Notes under the pieces: generated by a model
Databases searched by the model: none
Told to the model about the DNA's origin: nothing
Seen by the model: only the letters and a program-made list of their open reading frames with translations
Position numbers and translations under genes: made by a program
Part shown: positions 1 to 7,853 of the stretch, in pieces
How positions within the stretch are numbered: the first letter of the stretch is position 1
How the letters are laid out: every line of letters starts with the position of its first letter
Assembly (NCBI GenBank): GCA_947491025.1
Contig: CANLIC010000027.1
Span: forward strand, 1-64,000
DNA: 64,000 nt
Direction: 5' to 3'
DNA from: Myxococcales bacterium
GTDB taxonomy: Bacteria > Myxococcota_A > UBA9042

Positions 1-222
1 CGCCAAATCACCCTTGACCGCAAGACAACTCACCTCGATCGGCACTTCCAGGGGTGAGGTTTGTCTTCGGTCAGGGCTACAACGGCCGAACAAATGCGTG
101 GCCAGCAGGGCAGGCTTGGGGCTGGGGACTTTGGATCAGGCCTGGGCCGCCCAACGCCGGGGTTGACCGCGAGATCCCGCAAATGCAAAGTCGCTGGCCC
201 AGCCCCCGCGGGAGAGCCGACC

Positions 223-2562
223 ATGACGCGCCGTTCCGCCATCGCCCTCGCCTGCGCCATCCTCGCGGCATGTAGCTCACCCAACCCGAATCCGGCCGCC
301 TGGGACGGCGGCGGCGCGGGGAACGCCGGCGACATCGGAAATGAAGCCGGCGCCTCGGACGCGGATGGGGCCGGAGCCGACACCGGCGACACCAATGTCC
401 CAGACGCCGCCGACTCGAAAGACGCAGCAGCCGACAGCGGCGACGTCGCCTCTGCCGACGCAGACAGCGCCGACAGCGCCGTCGCCGACGTCTACTCCGG
501 CCCCGCCTGCACGACGAACACCGCCTGCAAGGAGCTGCCGGCCACGCCGTGGTGCGCCAAGCTCGAGCAAAAGTGCGTGCAGTGCCTGCTGACCGTGCAC
601 TGCAAAGCGGGCCTCGACTGCGTCGACAACCAGTGCAAGCAGGTGCAGTGCAAGCCCGGCGAGAAGAGCTGTCAGGGCGCGTTCCTGGCGGTCTGCAAGC
701 CCGATGGCAAGGGCTACGATCTCAGCGCCTGCCCCGACGGCAAGCCGGTGTGCCTGGACGGGGCGTGCGTCGTCTGCGAGCCGGACGCCACCTACTGCGC
801 CCCGGCCGGCGCCACTCAGGGCGTCGCGGTGTTGCAGTGCAACGCGACCGGCTCCGAAGCGAAGGTGGTCCAGGCCTGCGCGCCTGGCGAGCAGTGCGTG
901 CAGAACAAGTGCCTCGTCTGCGTGCCCGGCACCAAGGAGTGCCTCGGCGACACCGCCCGGGCCTGCAACGACGACGGCAGCGCCTGGATCACGGGCCAGG
1001 ACTGCGCCGCCAAGGGCCTGAGCTGCATCGGTGGGCTCTGCTTCGACCCCTGCTCGGCCGACGTCAAGGCCAACAGCAACGTCGGCTGCGACTACTGGGC
1101 TGTGGACCTCGACAACGCCTTCGAAGCCGGCGGCGGCAAGGTCTACGACGCCCAGAACGCGCAGTTCGCCGTCGTCGTCTCCAACACGGCCAGCAAGCCC
1201 GCCACCGTGACCGTGACGCTCGGCGCCGATGCGAGCGCGCCTGGCGCCAAGACCTCCTCCTTCCTCGTCCCCGCCAAAGGCCTGCAGGTCATCGATCTGC
1301 CGGTGCCGGCCTGGGGCGTACAGAACCAGAGCCAGGACGGCAGTGACATCAATGAGCGCGTCTTCCGCATCAAGTCGTCCCAGCCGATCGTCGCCTACCA
1401 GTTCAACCCGCTGCAGAATGTCGGCGTGTTCAGCAACGAGGCCTCGCTGCTGCTGCCGACCAGCGCGCTCGGTGAGGAGTACTGGGTGGTCAGCCACCAG
1501 CAGCTCAGCCTCCACCGCGGCTACGCGACGGTCGTCGCCGTGCTGCCGGGGCCGACCAAAGTCGCCATCGTGCCCTCCGCGCCGACCCTGGCCGGTATCG
1601 GCGTGCCGCAGATGTCGGTGGGCGGCAAGCAGAACTTTACCCTGCAGCAGGGGCAGGTGCTGACCATCGAGAGCAACGGCGACAAGGCCGACCTGACCGG
1701 CACGTGGATCAAGGCGGACCGGCCCATCGCCGTCTTCGGCGGTTCGGAGGCCTCGATCTCGCCGCAGACCGGCAACTGCATCAACAACCCGCTGGGCACG
1801 CCACCGAAGGTCTGTGCGGTCACGAACGGCCTGATCCCCTGCGCCAAGGACTCGGATTGCCCGGTGGCCTGCTGCGCTGACCACCTGGAAGAGCAGCTCT
1901 TTCCGACCAAATCCTGGGGCCAGACCTACGTCGGCGCCAAGCTCTTCGCACGCGGCAAGGAGAAGGACGCCTGGCGCGTGCTGGCCGCCGCCAATGGCAC
2001 CAAGGTCACGGTCACGCCCGACATCGGCATCGTCGTCCCGACGCTGAACCAGGGGCAGTTCTTCGAGTTCCACACCGACGCGGACTTTGTGCTCGAGGCG
2101 GACAAGCCGGTCATGTTGGTCCAGTACATGGCCAGCTCGTTCTCGACCATGACCAGCGCCAACGCGACCTGTACCAGCGACGCGACGTGCAAGAGCCAGT
2201 ACGGATTTATCGGCCTCTGCGAAGGGGCTGCCTCCAAGACCTGCGGGCCCATCGGCGACCCCTCGATGTTGCTCGACATCGCCACGTCGCAGTACCTGGA
2301 CCAATACGTGTTTCTGGTGCCGGACAAGTACGCGCTGAACTACATCACCGTCATCGCGCCGCAGGGCGCCAACGTCAAGCTCGACGGCTCAGCCATCGGC
2401 GCGGTCGCGTTCACGCAGGTGCCGCAGTCGACTTGGCAGGTGGCGCGACTCGCCATTGGCGCCGGCACCCACGCGCTGGTCTCCGACAAGAAGGTCGCGC
2501 TCTTCGTCTACGGCTACGACGACGACGTCAGCTACGGCTACCCGGGCGGCGCTGGCCTCTAG
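223..2562 (+). CDS. IgGFc-binding-type Cys-rich lipoprotein
   Basis: Predicted outer-surface lipoprotein of 779 aa. The ATG at 223 is chosen because it has a GGGAG just upstream and opens a lipoprotein signal peptide with Cys17 in the lipobox (ILAAC); an in-frame upstream extension to 61 has no signal character. A low-complexity Asp/Ala/Gly linker follows, then a Cys-rich block (about residues 97-285, pairs such as CKPGEKSC and CLGDTARAC). From about 287 to the end it resembles the IgGFc-binding N-terminal domain common in myxobacterial surface proteins: VYDAQNAQFAVVVSN, an INERVFRIKS.QPIVAYQFNP stretch and several aromatic strands. Function is unknown; a role in adhesion is inferred from the family. 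It is convergent with the next gene. Confidence 0.85.
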   Translation: MTRRSAIALACAILAACSSPNPNPAAWDGGGAGNAGDIGNEAGASDADGAGADTGDTNVPDAADSKDAAADSGDVASADADSADSAVADVYSGPACTTNTACKELPATPWCAKLEQKCVQCLLTVHCKAGLDCVDNQCKQVQCKPGEKSCQGAFLAVCKPDGKGYDLSACPDGKPVCLDGACVVCEPDATYCAPAGATQGVAVLQCNATGSEAKVVQACAPGEQCVQNKCLVCVPGTKECLGDTARACNDDGSAWITGQDCAAKGLSCIGGLCFDPCSADVKANSNVGCDYWAVDLDNAFEAGGGKVYDAQNAQFAVVVSNTASKPATVTVTLGADASAPGAKTSSFLVPAKGLQVIDLPVPAWGVQNQSQDGSDINERVFRIKSSQPIVAYQFNPLQNVGVFSNEASLLLPTSALGEEYWVVSHQQLSLHRGYATVVAVLPGPTKVAIVPSAPTLAGIGVPQMSVGGKQNFTLQQGQVLTIESNGDKADLTGTWIKADRPIAVFGGSEASISPQTGNCINNPLGTPPKVCAVTNGLIPCAKDSDCPVACCADHLEEQLFPTKSWGQTYVGAKLFARGKEKDAWRVLAAANGTKVTVTPDIGIVVPTLNQGQFFEFHTDADFVLEADKPVMLVQYMASSFSTMTSANATCTSDATCKSQYGFIGLCEGAASKTCGPIGDPSMLLDIATSQYLDQYVFLVPDKYALNYITVIAPQGANVKLDGSAIGAVAFTQVPQSTWQVARLAIGAGTHALVSDKKVALFVYGYDDDVSYGYPGGAGL

Positions 2563-2589
2563 ACCCGTCCGTATCCACGGCGCCGGCGT

Positions 2590-4599
2590 CTACCAGCCGA
2601 CCGCCGGCGGGGTCGTGGCGCCCTGGCTGGGGTCGCCCCAGCACACGACCTTCTGGTCCTTGGTGACCGCGCAGCTGTGCGCGTGGCCGACCTCGACTTG
2701 CACGAAGTCGCCGCCCGGCGCGTCGGTCTGGCCCTTCTCGTTCGGGCCCCAGCAAACGACCGCGCCCTCGGCGCGCACCGCGCAGGCGTGGTTGCCCGCC
2801 GACAGGTACGCGTACTTCCCCGGTGGCGGGGTCGTGGTGCCGGCGGTGTTCTTGCCCCAGCAGGTCAGGCCGTCGTCCTGGCGAATGGCGCAGGCGTAGT
2901 TGTTGCCCACGGCGACCTGCTTGTAGGTGCCCGGCGGCACGTTCAGGACGCCGAGCTTGAAGTCCATGCCCCAGCAGCCGACAAAGCCGTCCACCCGTAG
3001 CGCGCAGGTCTGGTAGCCGCTGGTGGCGACCTGCACCCACTTGCCGGCGGGCGGCTGGCTGCCGAACGACGCCGACGTGCCGCCCCAGCACTGCATCGAG
3101 CCGTCCAGCAACACCGCGCACGCGTGGTTGAAGTCGATGGCCATCTGCACAATGGGCGCTTTCTTCAGGTCCTTCAGCCAGCTCGACGGCTGGCCCCAAC
3201 AATCGGGAAAGCCGTTGGCCAGCACACAGGTGATGCCCGACGAGGTGGCGATGAACGTGACGCCGCTCACCCCCGGCACCGTCGCCGCGCCGCCGCCGTT
3301 GGTGCCCCAGCACAGCACCTTGCCACCGGTGGTTACGGCGCAAGAGTGGGTCGCGTCCAGGGCCAGCATCGGCAGCGGCCAGACCTTGGCCGGCGTGCTC
3401 TTGCAGTCCGCCGGGCACGACGTCGGGGTCTCGCCGGACTCACACAAGCCGTTGCTGCATTGAGCCACTGCGCCTGTGCAGTCGCCCGCGCAATTGGTCT
3501 TGTTCTCGCCAGCCTCGCAGAGCTTGTTGCCGCAGACCGGGCCCGTGCCCTTGCAGTCCGCGGGGCAAGTGACCTGGCTCTCCTCCTTCTCGCAGACGCC
3601 GTTGCCGCAATTCTTGTTGGCGCAGTTCGCGCTCGGCGTGTTCTTGCAGCTGCCGCCGGTCTGGCCCGGCGCGATGTCGCAGAGGTCGTCGGTGCAGGGG
3701 TTGCTGTCGTTGCACTGCAGGTTGACCTCGCAGCAGACCGCCAGCTGCTGGTAGGTGCAGGTGCCGGCGGCGCAGGTGTCGATGGTGCATGGCTCGTCGT
3801 CGGAGCAGTCCTTGTCGGCGGCGCAGCAGCCGGGGGGCGCGTCGTGCTTGCAGGTGCCGGCGTCGCAGCTGTCGACGGTACAGGGGATGCCGTCGCCGCA
3901 GTCGGCGGCCTCGGTGCAGCACGCAGCCTTGCTGGTCTCGTGCGTGCATGCGCTGTCGACGCAGTCGTCGATGGTGCATGGGTTGTCGTCCTCGCAGTCG
4001 CTGGCTTTGGCGCAGCACTTCGAGAGGTCGAGCGGGTGCTTGCAGCGATCGTCGACGCAGGCGTCTTTGGTGCAGCCATTGCCGTCGTCGCACTCGGCCG
4101 CGGTCTTGCAGCAGGCGGGATCGGGCTCGTGGGTGCACTGGAAGGTCGCGGAGCAGCCGTCGACGGTGCAGGCGTCGCTGTCGTCGCAGTTCCCGGCCCC
4201 GGCGCAGCAGCCGGCGCGGTTGGCCCCAGCGTGGCGGCACTCGCCCTTGTCGCAGACGTCCTCTGAGCAAGCGTTGCCGTCGTCGCAGTCCTTGGCCGTG
4301 GCGCACTTGCCCGGGTTGCGCTTGCCGACGCACATCGGCGAGGTCGCCGTGCACGCGGACGTGGCCTCGCAGCTGCAGAACGCCGACTCGCAGAGGTTGT
4401 TGACGCAGTTGCCGCCGTCGCAGTCCGCAGGGCTTGTGCAGGTGGCTGCGACGCAGAAGCCCTGGGCGCAACGCTGGCCTTCGACGCAGTCGCTGGCGAT
4501 GCCGCAGGGCGCTGCGGTCGCGGCGCCGGGCGGCGTTTCCGAGCACGCGATGCCGAAGAGCGCCAGCAGTCCAGCCAGGCAGGTCAAGCGCAGGGCCAT
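2590..4599 (-). CDS. Cys-rich repeat lipoprotein with RCC1-type propeller
   Basis: 669 aa lipoprotein; the ATG at 4599 follows GGAG and gives a clean signal peptide with Cys19 (LFGIAC). An upstream in-frame ATG at 4632 also has a GGAG but adds a non-signal leader. About seven Cys-rich units of the DGNxCTxDxC type come first, then three CGNGxCExGE/CPADC units. The C-terminal third holds seven RCC1-like repeats, each with a CAV (or equivalent) strand and a CWG strand, enough for one closed seven-bladed propeller in which each blade carries a Cys pair. This points to an extracellular, disulphide-stabilised binding protein. The ligand is unknown. Confidence 0.85.
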   Translation of the reverse strand: MALRLTCLAGLLALFGIACSETPPGAATAAPCGIASDCVEGQRCAQGFCVAATCTSPADCDGGNCVNNLCESAFCSCEATSACTATSPMCVGKRNPGKCATAKDCDDGNACSEDVCDKGECRHAGANRAGCCAGAGNCDDSDACTVDGCSATFQCTHEPDPACCKTAAECDDGNGCTKDACVDDRCKHPLDLSKCCAKASDCEDDNPCTIDDCVDSACTHETSKAACCTEAADCGDGIPCTVDSCDAGTCKHDAPPGCCAADKDCSDDEPCTIDTCAAGTCTYQQLAVCCEVNLQCNDSNPCTDDLCDIAPGQTGGSCKNTPSANCANKNCGNGVCEKEESQVTCPADCKGTGPVCGNKLCEAGENKTNCAGDCTGAVAQCSNGLCESGETPTSCPADCKSTPAKVWPLPMLALDATHSCAVTTGGKVLCWGTNGGGAATVPGVSGVTFIATSSGITCVLANGFPDCWGQPSSWLKDLKKAPIVQMAIDFNHACAVLLDGSMQCWGGTSASFGSQPPAGKWVQVATSGYQTCALRVDGFVGCWGMDFKLGVLNVPPGTYKQVAVGNNYACAIRQDDGLTCWGKNTAGTTTPPPGKYAYLSAGNHACAVRAEGAVVCWGPNEKGQTDAPGGDFVQVEVGHAHSCAVTKDQKVVCWGDPSQGATTPPAVGW

Positions 4600-5143
4600 T
4601 TTCGCTCCGTCGAGCCAGGCTGCCGAGATCATTCGGACTCCGTTGCGGGCGGCGTGCGTTGGCCGACGCTGCCCGGGTCGTAGCGGGCGGCTTCCGCTCG
4701 CTGCTTGTCATCCGCGCCGGCTTTTGGGATGCGGCGCTGCTTGCAGGCCCGGGGTCGCGCACCGGATTTTCCGGTTTGCTCGCGCCGAACTGCGCAAAGA
4801 ACGGTACACGGCGGGCTCCGGCGCTTCAAGGCGCAAAGGCGCGGCCACCCAAGCGCTGGCCAGCGGACTTCGGCGCGCAGCGCTGGCGCGCTGGGTCTAC
4901 GCTACGCAATCGCGGCCCATCGTCGCCGCTTGGCGTGGCCCCTTGAGCCCGCTGGACACCGCGCCCGTCTGGATGGTCTGCCACCTCAATTGCGTCAGCA
5001 TTTGCGTCTAGTTACACAGCTTGATTGACAAGAGTGCTCACAACGCCGATTCAGGTCTCCAGCTCGTAGCCCCGGGCACTGTGAGCCAGACGGCACTTGC
5101 AGGGCGGTATGGCCTCCATCCCCGCTGTCGCGCAAGGAGTCCC
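4600..5143. other. Intergenic region between divergent genes
   Basis: No credible coding region. The open frames here are short or arginine-rich shadows. A TTGACA at 5025-5030 is followed 17 bases later by GATTCA, a weak -10, so it is only a possible promoter for the thioredoxin-fold gene. No repeat or stable terminator was seen. Confidence 0.5.
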
Positions 5144-6874
5144 ATGTTGGTCCCAACACTTCGTTCGTTTGCATGGGCCGGGTGGAAGGGGGCGGCGGGA
5201 TCGCCGGGGTCGGCTGGGTTGGCTTCGCCGGCGAGGGCCGCGTCGCCGCGTCGAGCGCGGATTCCTTCTCACGCCGCCGTGGTCGTCGTCCTGGCGCTCC
5301 TCGCCGGCGCTCGCCTCGGTGGGGCCCAACAGGGCCGCGGGGGCGAGCGCGCTGGGCCGAGCAGCGACAGACGCGCATCAACCTCGCCGGGCACCGCTCC
5401 CGCCGAAGGGCGAGCAGGCGCCGCCCCCACCCGCGGCGCTGGCGAGGCAACAGCAGGGCGTAACAGCCATACGCCAGGGACGCCACCCGCTGCCGGCGAT
5501 CCCGCGGCGTCTGCCCATGACCCTGGGGCCACCTGGCCCGCGTCGCTTCCTGTGCTGGGCAACCCGGCGGCGCCGGTCACGATGGTGGTCTTTTCAGACT
5601 TTCAGTGTCCATTCTGCCGCGGGCTCGCGACCACGCTGCGCGACCTCGTGCAGTCCAACCCCAACGTCAACCTGGTGTTCGCGCATCGGCCCCTGCCCAT
5701 GCACCCTGACGCGGACGCTGCCGCTCTCATCGCCGCCGCGGCGCATCGCCAGGGCAAGTTCTGGGCGGTCCACGACCTCTGGATGGAGATGGGCGGCGCT
5801 GTGACGAGAGACCGGATGCTCGCGGCCTCGAAGGAGGCCGGGGTCGACCCGGGGCAATTCGGCGTGGACCTCCAAGATCCCGCCCTCAGCCACGAGGTCG
5901 AGCACCAAAAGCGCGTCGCAGATGCGGTCAACGCCGACGGTACGCCGACGAGCTTCGTCAACGGCGAGGCACTGAGTGGCAACCAGCCCGCGGGGAGGTT
6001 CTTGGCCGCCATCGAACGCGCCACGCAGAACTACGAGCGCGCCCGGCTCAGCGGGCTCCGCGGCGAGGCGCTGCGGCTCGCGGCCTGGACCGCCGGCAGT
6101 GCCGACGCCGGGCCGAAGCTGCTCCGGTACCTCCGCCAAGGCGTGCACGTGCCGGCGACTGCCGCCACCGCCGAACGCGTCGCCGCGCCAGTCGCCAACG
6201 ACGAACGCGTCGCCGCGCCAGCCAAGGCACCGGCTGTGGTCGCGACCGCCGACCTCGAGGTCTGGAAGGTCCCGGTCGATCCCAAGCGCGACGCCGTGCT
6301 CGGCGACAGCAAGAACGCCGTCGTCACCTGGGTCATCTTCAGCGACATCGAGTGCCCGTATTGCCAGCGCTTGCATCAAGTCGCGCTCGATCTGGTGGCC
6401 CAATCCGGCGGCCTGCTGCGCCTCGTCTGGAAGCACATGCCGCTGCCCTTCCACGGCCGCGCCCAGCCAGCGCACCTGGCGGCCCTCGCTGCCGGGCGGC
6501 AGGGCGCGTTCTGGCCGTACATCCAGCGTTGCTTTGCCATCGCCGAAGACGACGACGCACCGAGGATCGACGAGGCTGCGCTGGTCAAACACGCCCAAGC
6601 GCTCAACCTCGACCTTGCGCGCTTCGCCCGCGACCGCGCCAACAAGGCCCTGCTGAAACAGGTGCAAGCCGACATGGCGTTGGCGAAGCGGCTCGGGGTG
6701 GAGGGCACGCCGACCAGCTTCCTCAACGGCCGCCTGGTCAAGGGCGCGCAGAACGTCGGGTTGCTGCAGGCCCAAATCGCCGCATTGGCCCATGATCCCG
6801 CAGCGCGACCGGGGCACGCGGCCTACAACGCTCAGATCGCCCGTGGCCGCGTTTCGCCCGCGCCGACCCGCTAG
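5144..6874 (+). CDS. Tandem DsbA/thioredoxin-fold protein
   Basis: 576 aa protein with two thioredoxin-like (Thioredoxin_4/DsbA-type) domains. The ATG at 5144 has AAGGAG five bases upstream. A hydrophobic segment (AAVVVVLALLAGARLGG, near residues 45-60) is a signal anchor or signal peptide after a long basic N-terminus. Domain 1 has C155-PF-C158 after VVFSDFQ. Domain 2 has C404-PY-C407 after VIFSDIE. Both end in the conserved GTPTSF cis-Pro region. CPxC sites of this kind catalyse thiol-disulphide exchange in the periplasm. Fused double domains are less usual than single DsbA-like proteins. The adjacent Cys-rich secreted proteins are plausible substrates, by inference only. It is convergent with the MYXO-CTERM gene. 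Confidence 0.85.
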   Translation: MLVPTLRSFAWAGWKGAAGSPGSAGLASPARAASPRRARIPSHAAVVVVLALLAGARLGGAQQGRGGERAGPSSDRRASTSPGTAPAEGRAGAAPTRGAGEATAGRNSHTPGTPPAAGDPAASAHDPGATWPASLPVLGNPAAPVTMVVFSDFQCPFCRGLATTLRDLVQSNPNVNLVFAHRPLPMHPDADAAALIAAAAHRQGKFWAVHDLWMEMGGAVTRDRMLAASKEAGVDPGQFGVDLQDPALSHEVEHQKRVADAVNADGTPTSFVNGEALSGNQPAGRFLAAIERATQNYERARLSGLRGEALRLAAWTAGSADAGPKLLRYLRQGVHVPATAATAERVAAPVANDERVAAPAKAPAVVATADLEVWKVPVDPKRDAVLGDSKNAVVTWVIFSDIECPYCQRLHQVALDLVAQSGGLLRLVWKHMPLPFHGRAQPAHLAALAAGRQGAFWPYIQRCFAIAEDDDAPRIDEAALVKHAQALNLDLARFARDRANKALLKQVQADMALAKRLGVEGTPTSFLNGRLVKGAQNVGLLQAQIAALAHDPAARPGHAAYNAQIARGRVSPAPTR

Positions 6875-6900
6875 CGGCGCGCTCTCTTCTTCTCGGCGTG

Positions 6901-7845
6901 CTACGACGCCCGGCCGGCCCGACTGCGCACAAGGGCCAGGACCATGGCGGCGACGAGGCCGAACCACACCGGCCACGCCGGCGCGGACGGGCTGGGCGCC
7001 GCAGAGCAGCCGCCCGATTTGCCGCTGCTCGACGCTGGGGTACCGGCCGGTATGCTGTCCGCCGCCGTCTCGCCCGCCTCGCTCTGGGTCTGACCATCGA
7101 CCACATCGACGGCCAGCAACGGCGCATCGGCGCTACCGGTCGCGTCTACCGGGGCGCCGGCGTCGGCGGCCGAAGCGTCCGCAGCGGATGCGTCGACGCC
7201 CGCGCTGTCGGCTGCCGCGTCGCTCGCGTCCTCGGCCACGACGTCTCCCGCGCCACCCGCGTCCGCGTCCGCGACGACCTGGCACTCGCTGCAGCAACCA
7301 GGCTCGGTTTGGACGCACTGGCTGCCCTTGCCGCAGTCCGCATCGCTCTTGCAGGTCGCCTTGCAGCCCAGTGGTTTGCACGCGCCGGTCTCACAGCTGG
7401 TGCATGCCGCGCAGTCGGAGTCGGTGATGCACTCGACCTTGCCGACCGCCTTGAACTGCGCGACGATGATATTCCCGTGCAAAAGTTGATGGTTACCGGC
7501 CTGAAGCGGCGTCGTGAAGGAGAATCGCGCCTCGTCGCTGCAGGACTTCCCTGTCGCGACGATATCGCCTACCAGCGTCTTGCCATCGACCAGAACTTTG
7601 AAACTCTTCGGATCTGGCGCCTCAGCGTCGCAGTTGACGGGGCCGCCGGGCGCGGCGCAACACGTCTCGCAGGCCGCCGCGAAGCCGAGGAGTTGGCTCG
7701 TCGGCCACTCATCGGTCGGTGACGGCTCGATGCAGCCCTCCAGCATCAACGTCGCCTTGCAGCTCGTCATGCAGGTGGCCAACGCTGGCATCGGCGTCAG
7801 TGTCGCCAACGCGGCGAAAGCCAAGAGGAAGCGGGTCGACGACAT
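6901..7845 (-). CDS. Cys-rich protein with MYXO-CTERM-like sorting tail
   Basis: 314 aa. It starts with a Sec signal peptide (SSTRFLLAFAALATLTPMPALA) followed by a CMTSC motif. The middle is Cys-rich (CTSCETGACK, CKATCKSDADC, CCSEC). An Asp/Ala/Ser-rich spacer follows. The end is GGC(280)S, a Pro-rich stretch, a hydrophobic helix (VWFGLVAAMVLALV) and a short Arg-rich tail. That architecture matches the MYXO-CTERM sorting signal of Myxococcota, in which the Cys is thought to be processed for surface anchoring. The start is set by AGGTGA, which overlaps the stop codon of the upstream gene, with only 8 bases between the genes, so the two are very likely co-transcribed and translationally linked. 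Confidence 0.85.
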   Translation of the reverse strand: MSSTRFLLAFAALATLTPMPALATCMTSCKATLMLEGCIEPSPTDEWPTSQLLGFAAACETCCAAPGGPVNCDAEAPDPKSFKVLVDGKTLVGDIVATGKSCSDEARFSFTTPLQAGNHQLLHGNIIVAQFKAVGKVECITDSDCAACTSCETGACKPLGCKATCKSDADCGKGSQCVQTEPGCCSECQVVADADAGGAGDVVAEDASDAAADSAGVDASAADASAADAGAPVDATGSADAPLLAVDVVDGQTQSEAGETAADSIPAGTPASSSGKSGGCSAAPSPSAPAWPVWFGLVAAMVLALVRSRAGRAS

Positions 7846-7853
7846 CGAATCAC

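Noticed and set aside
277..2304. 675-aa minus-strand frame
   Set aside because: Antisense to the IgGFc-type lipoprotein, arginine/alanine-rich and without recognisable motif.
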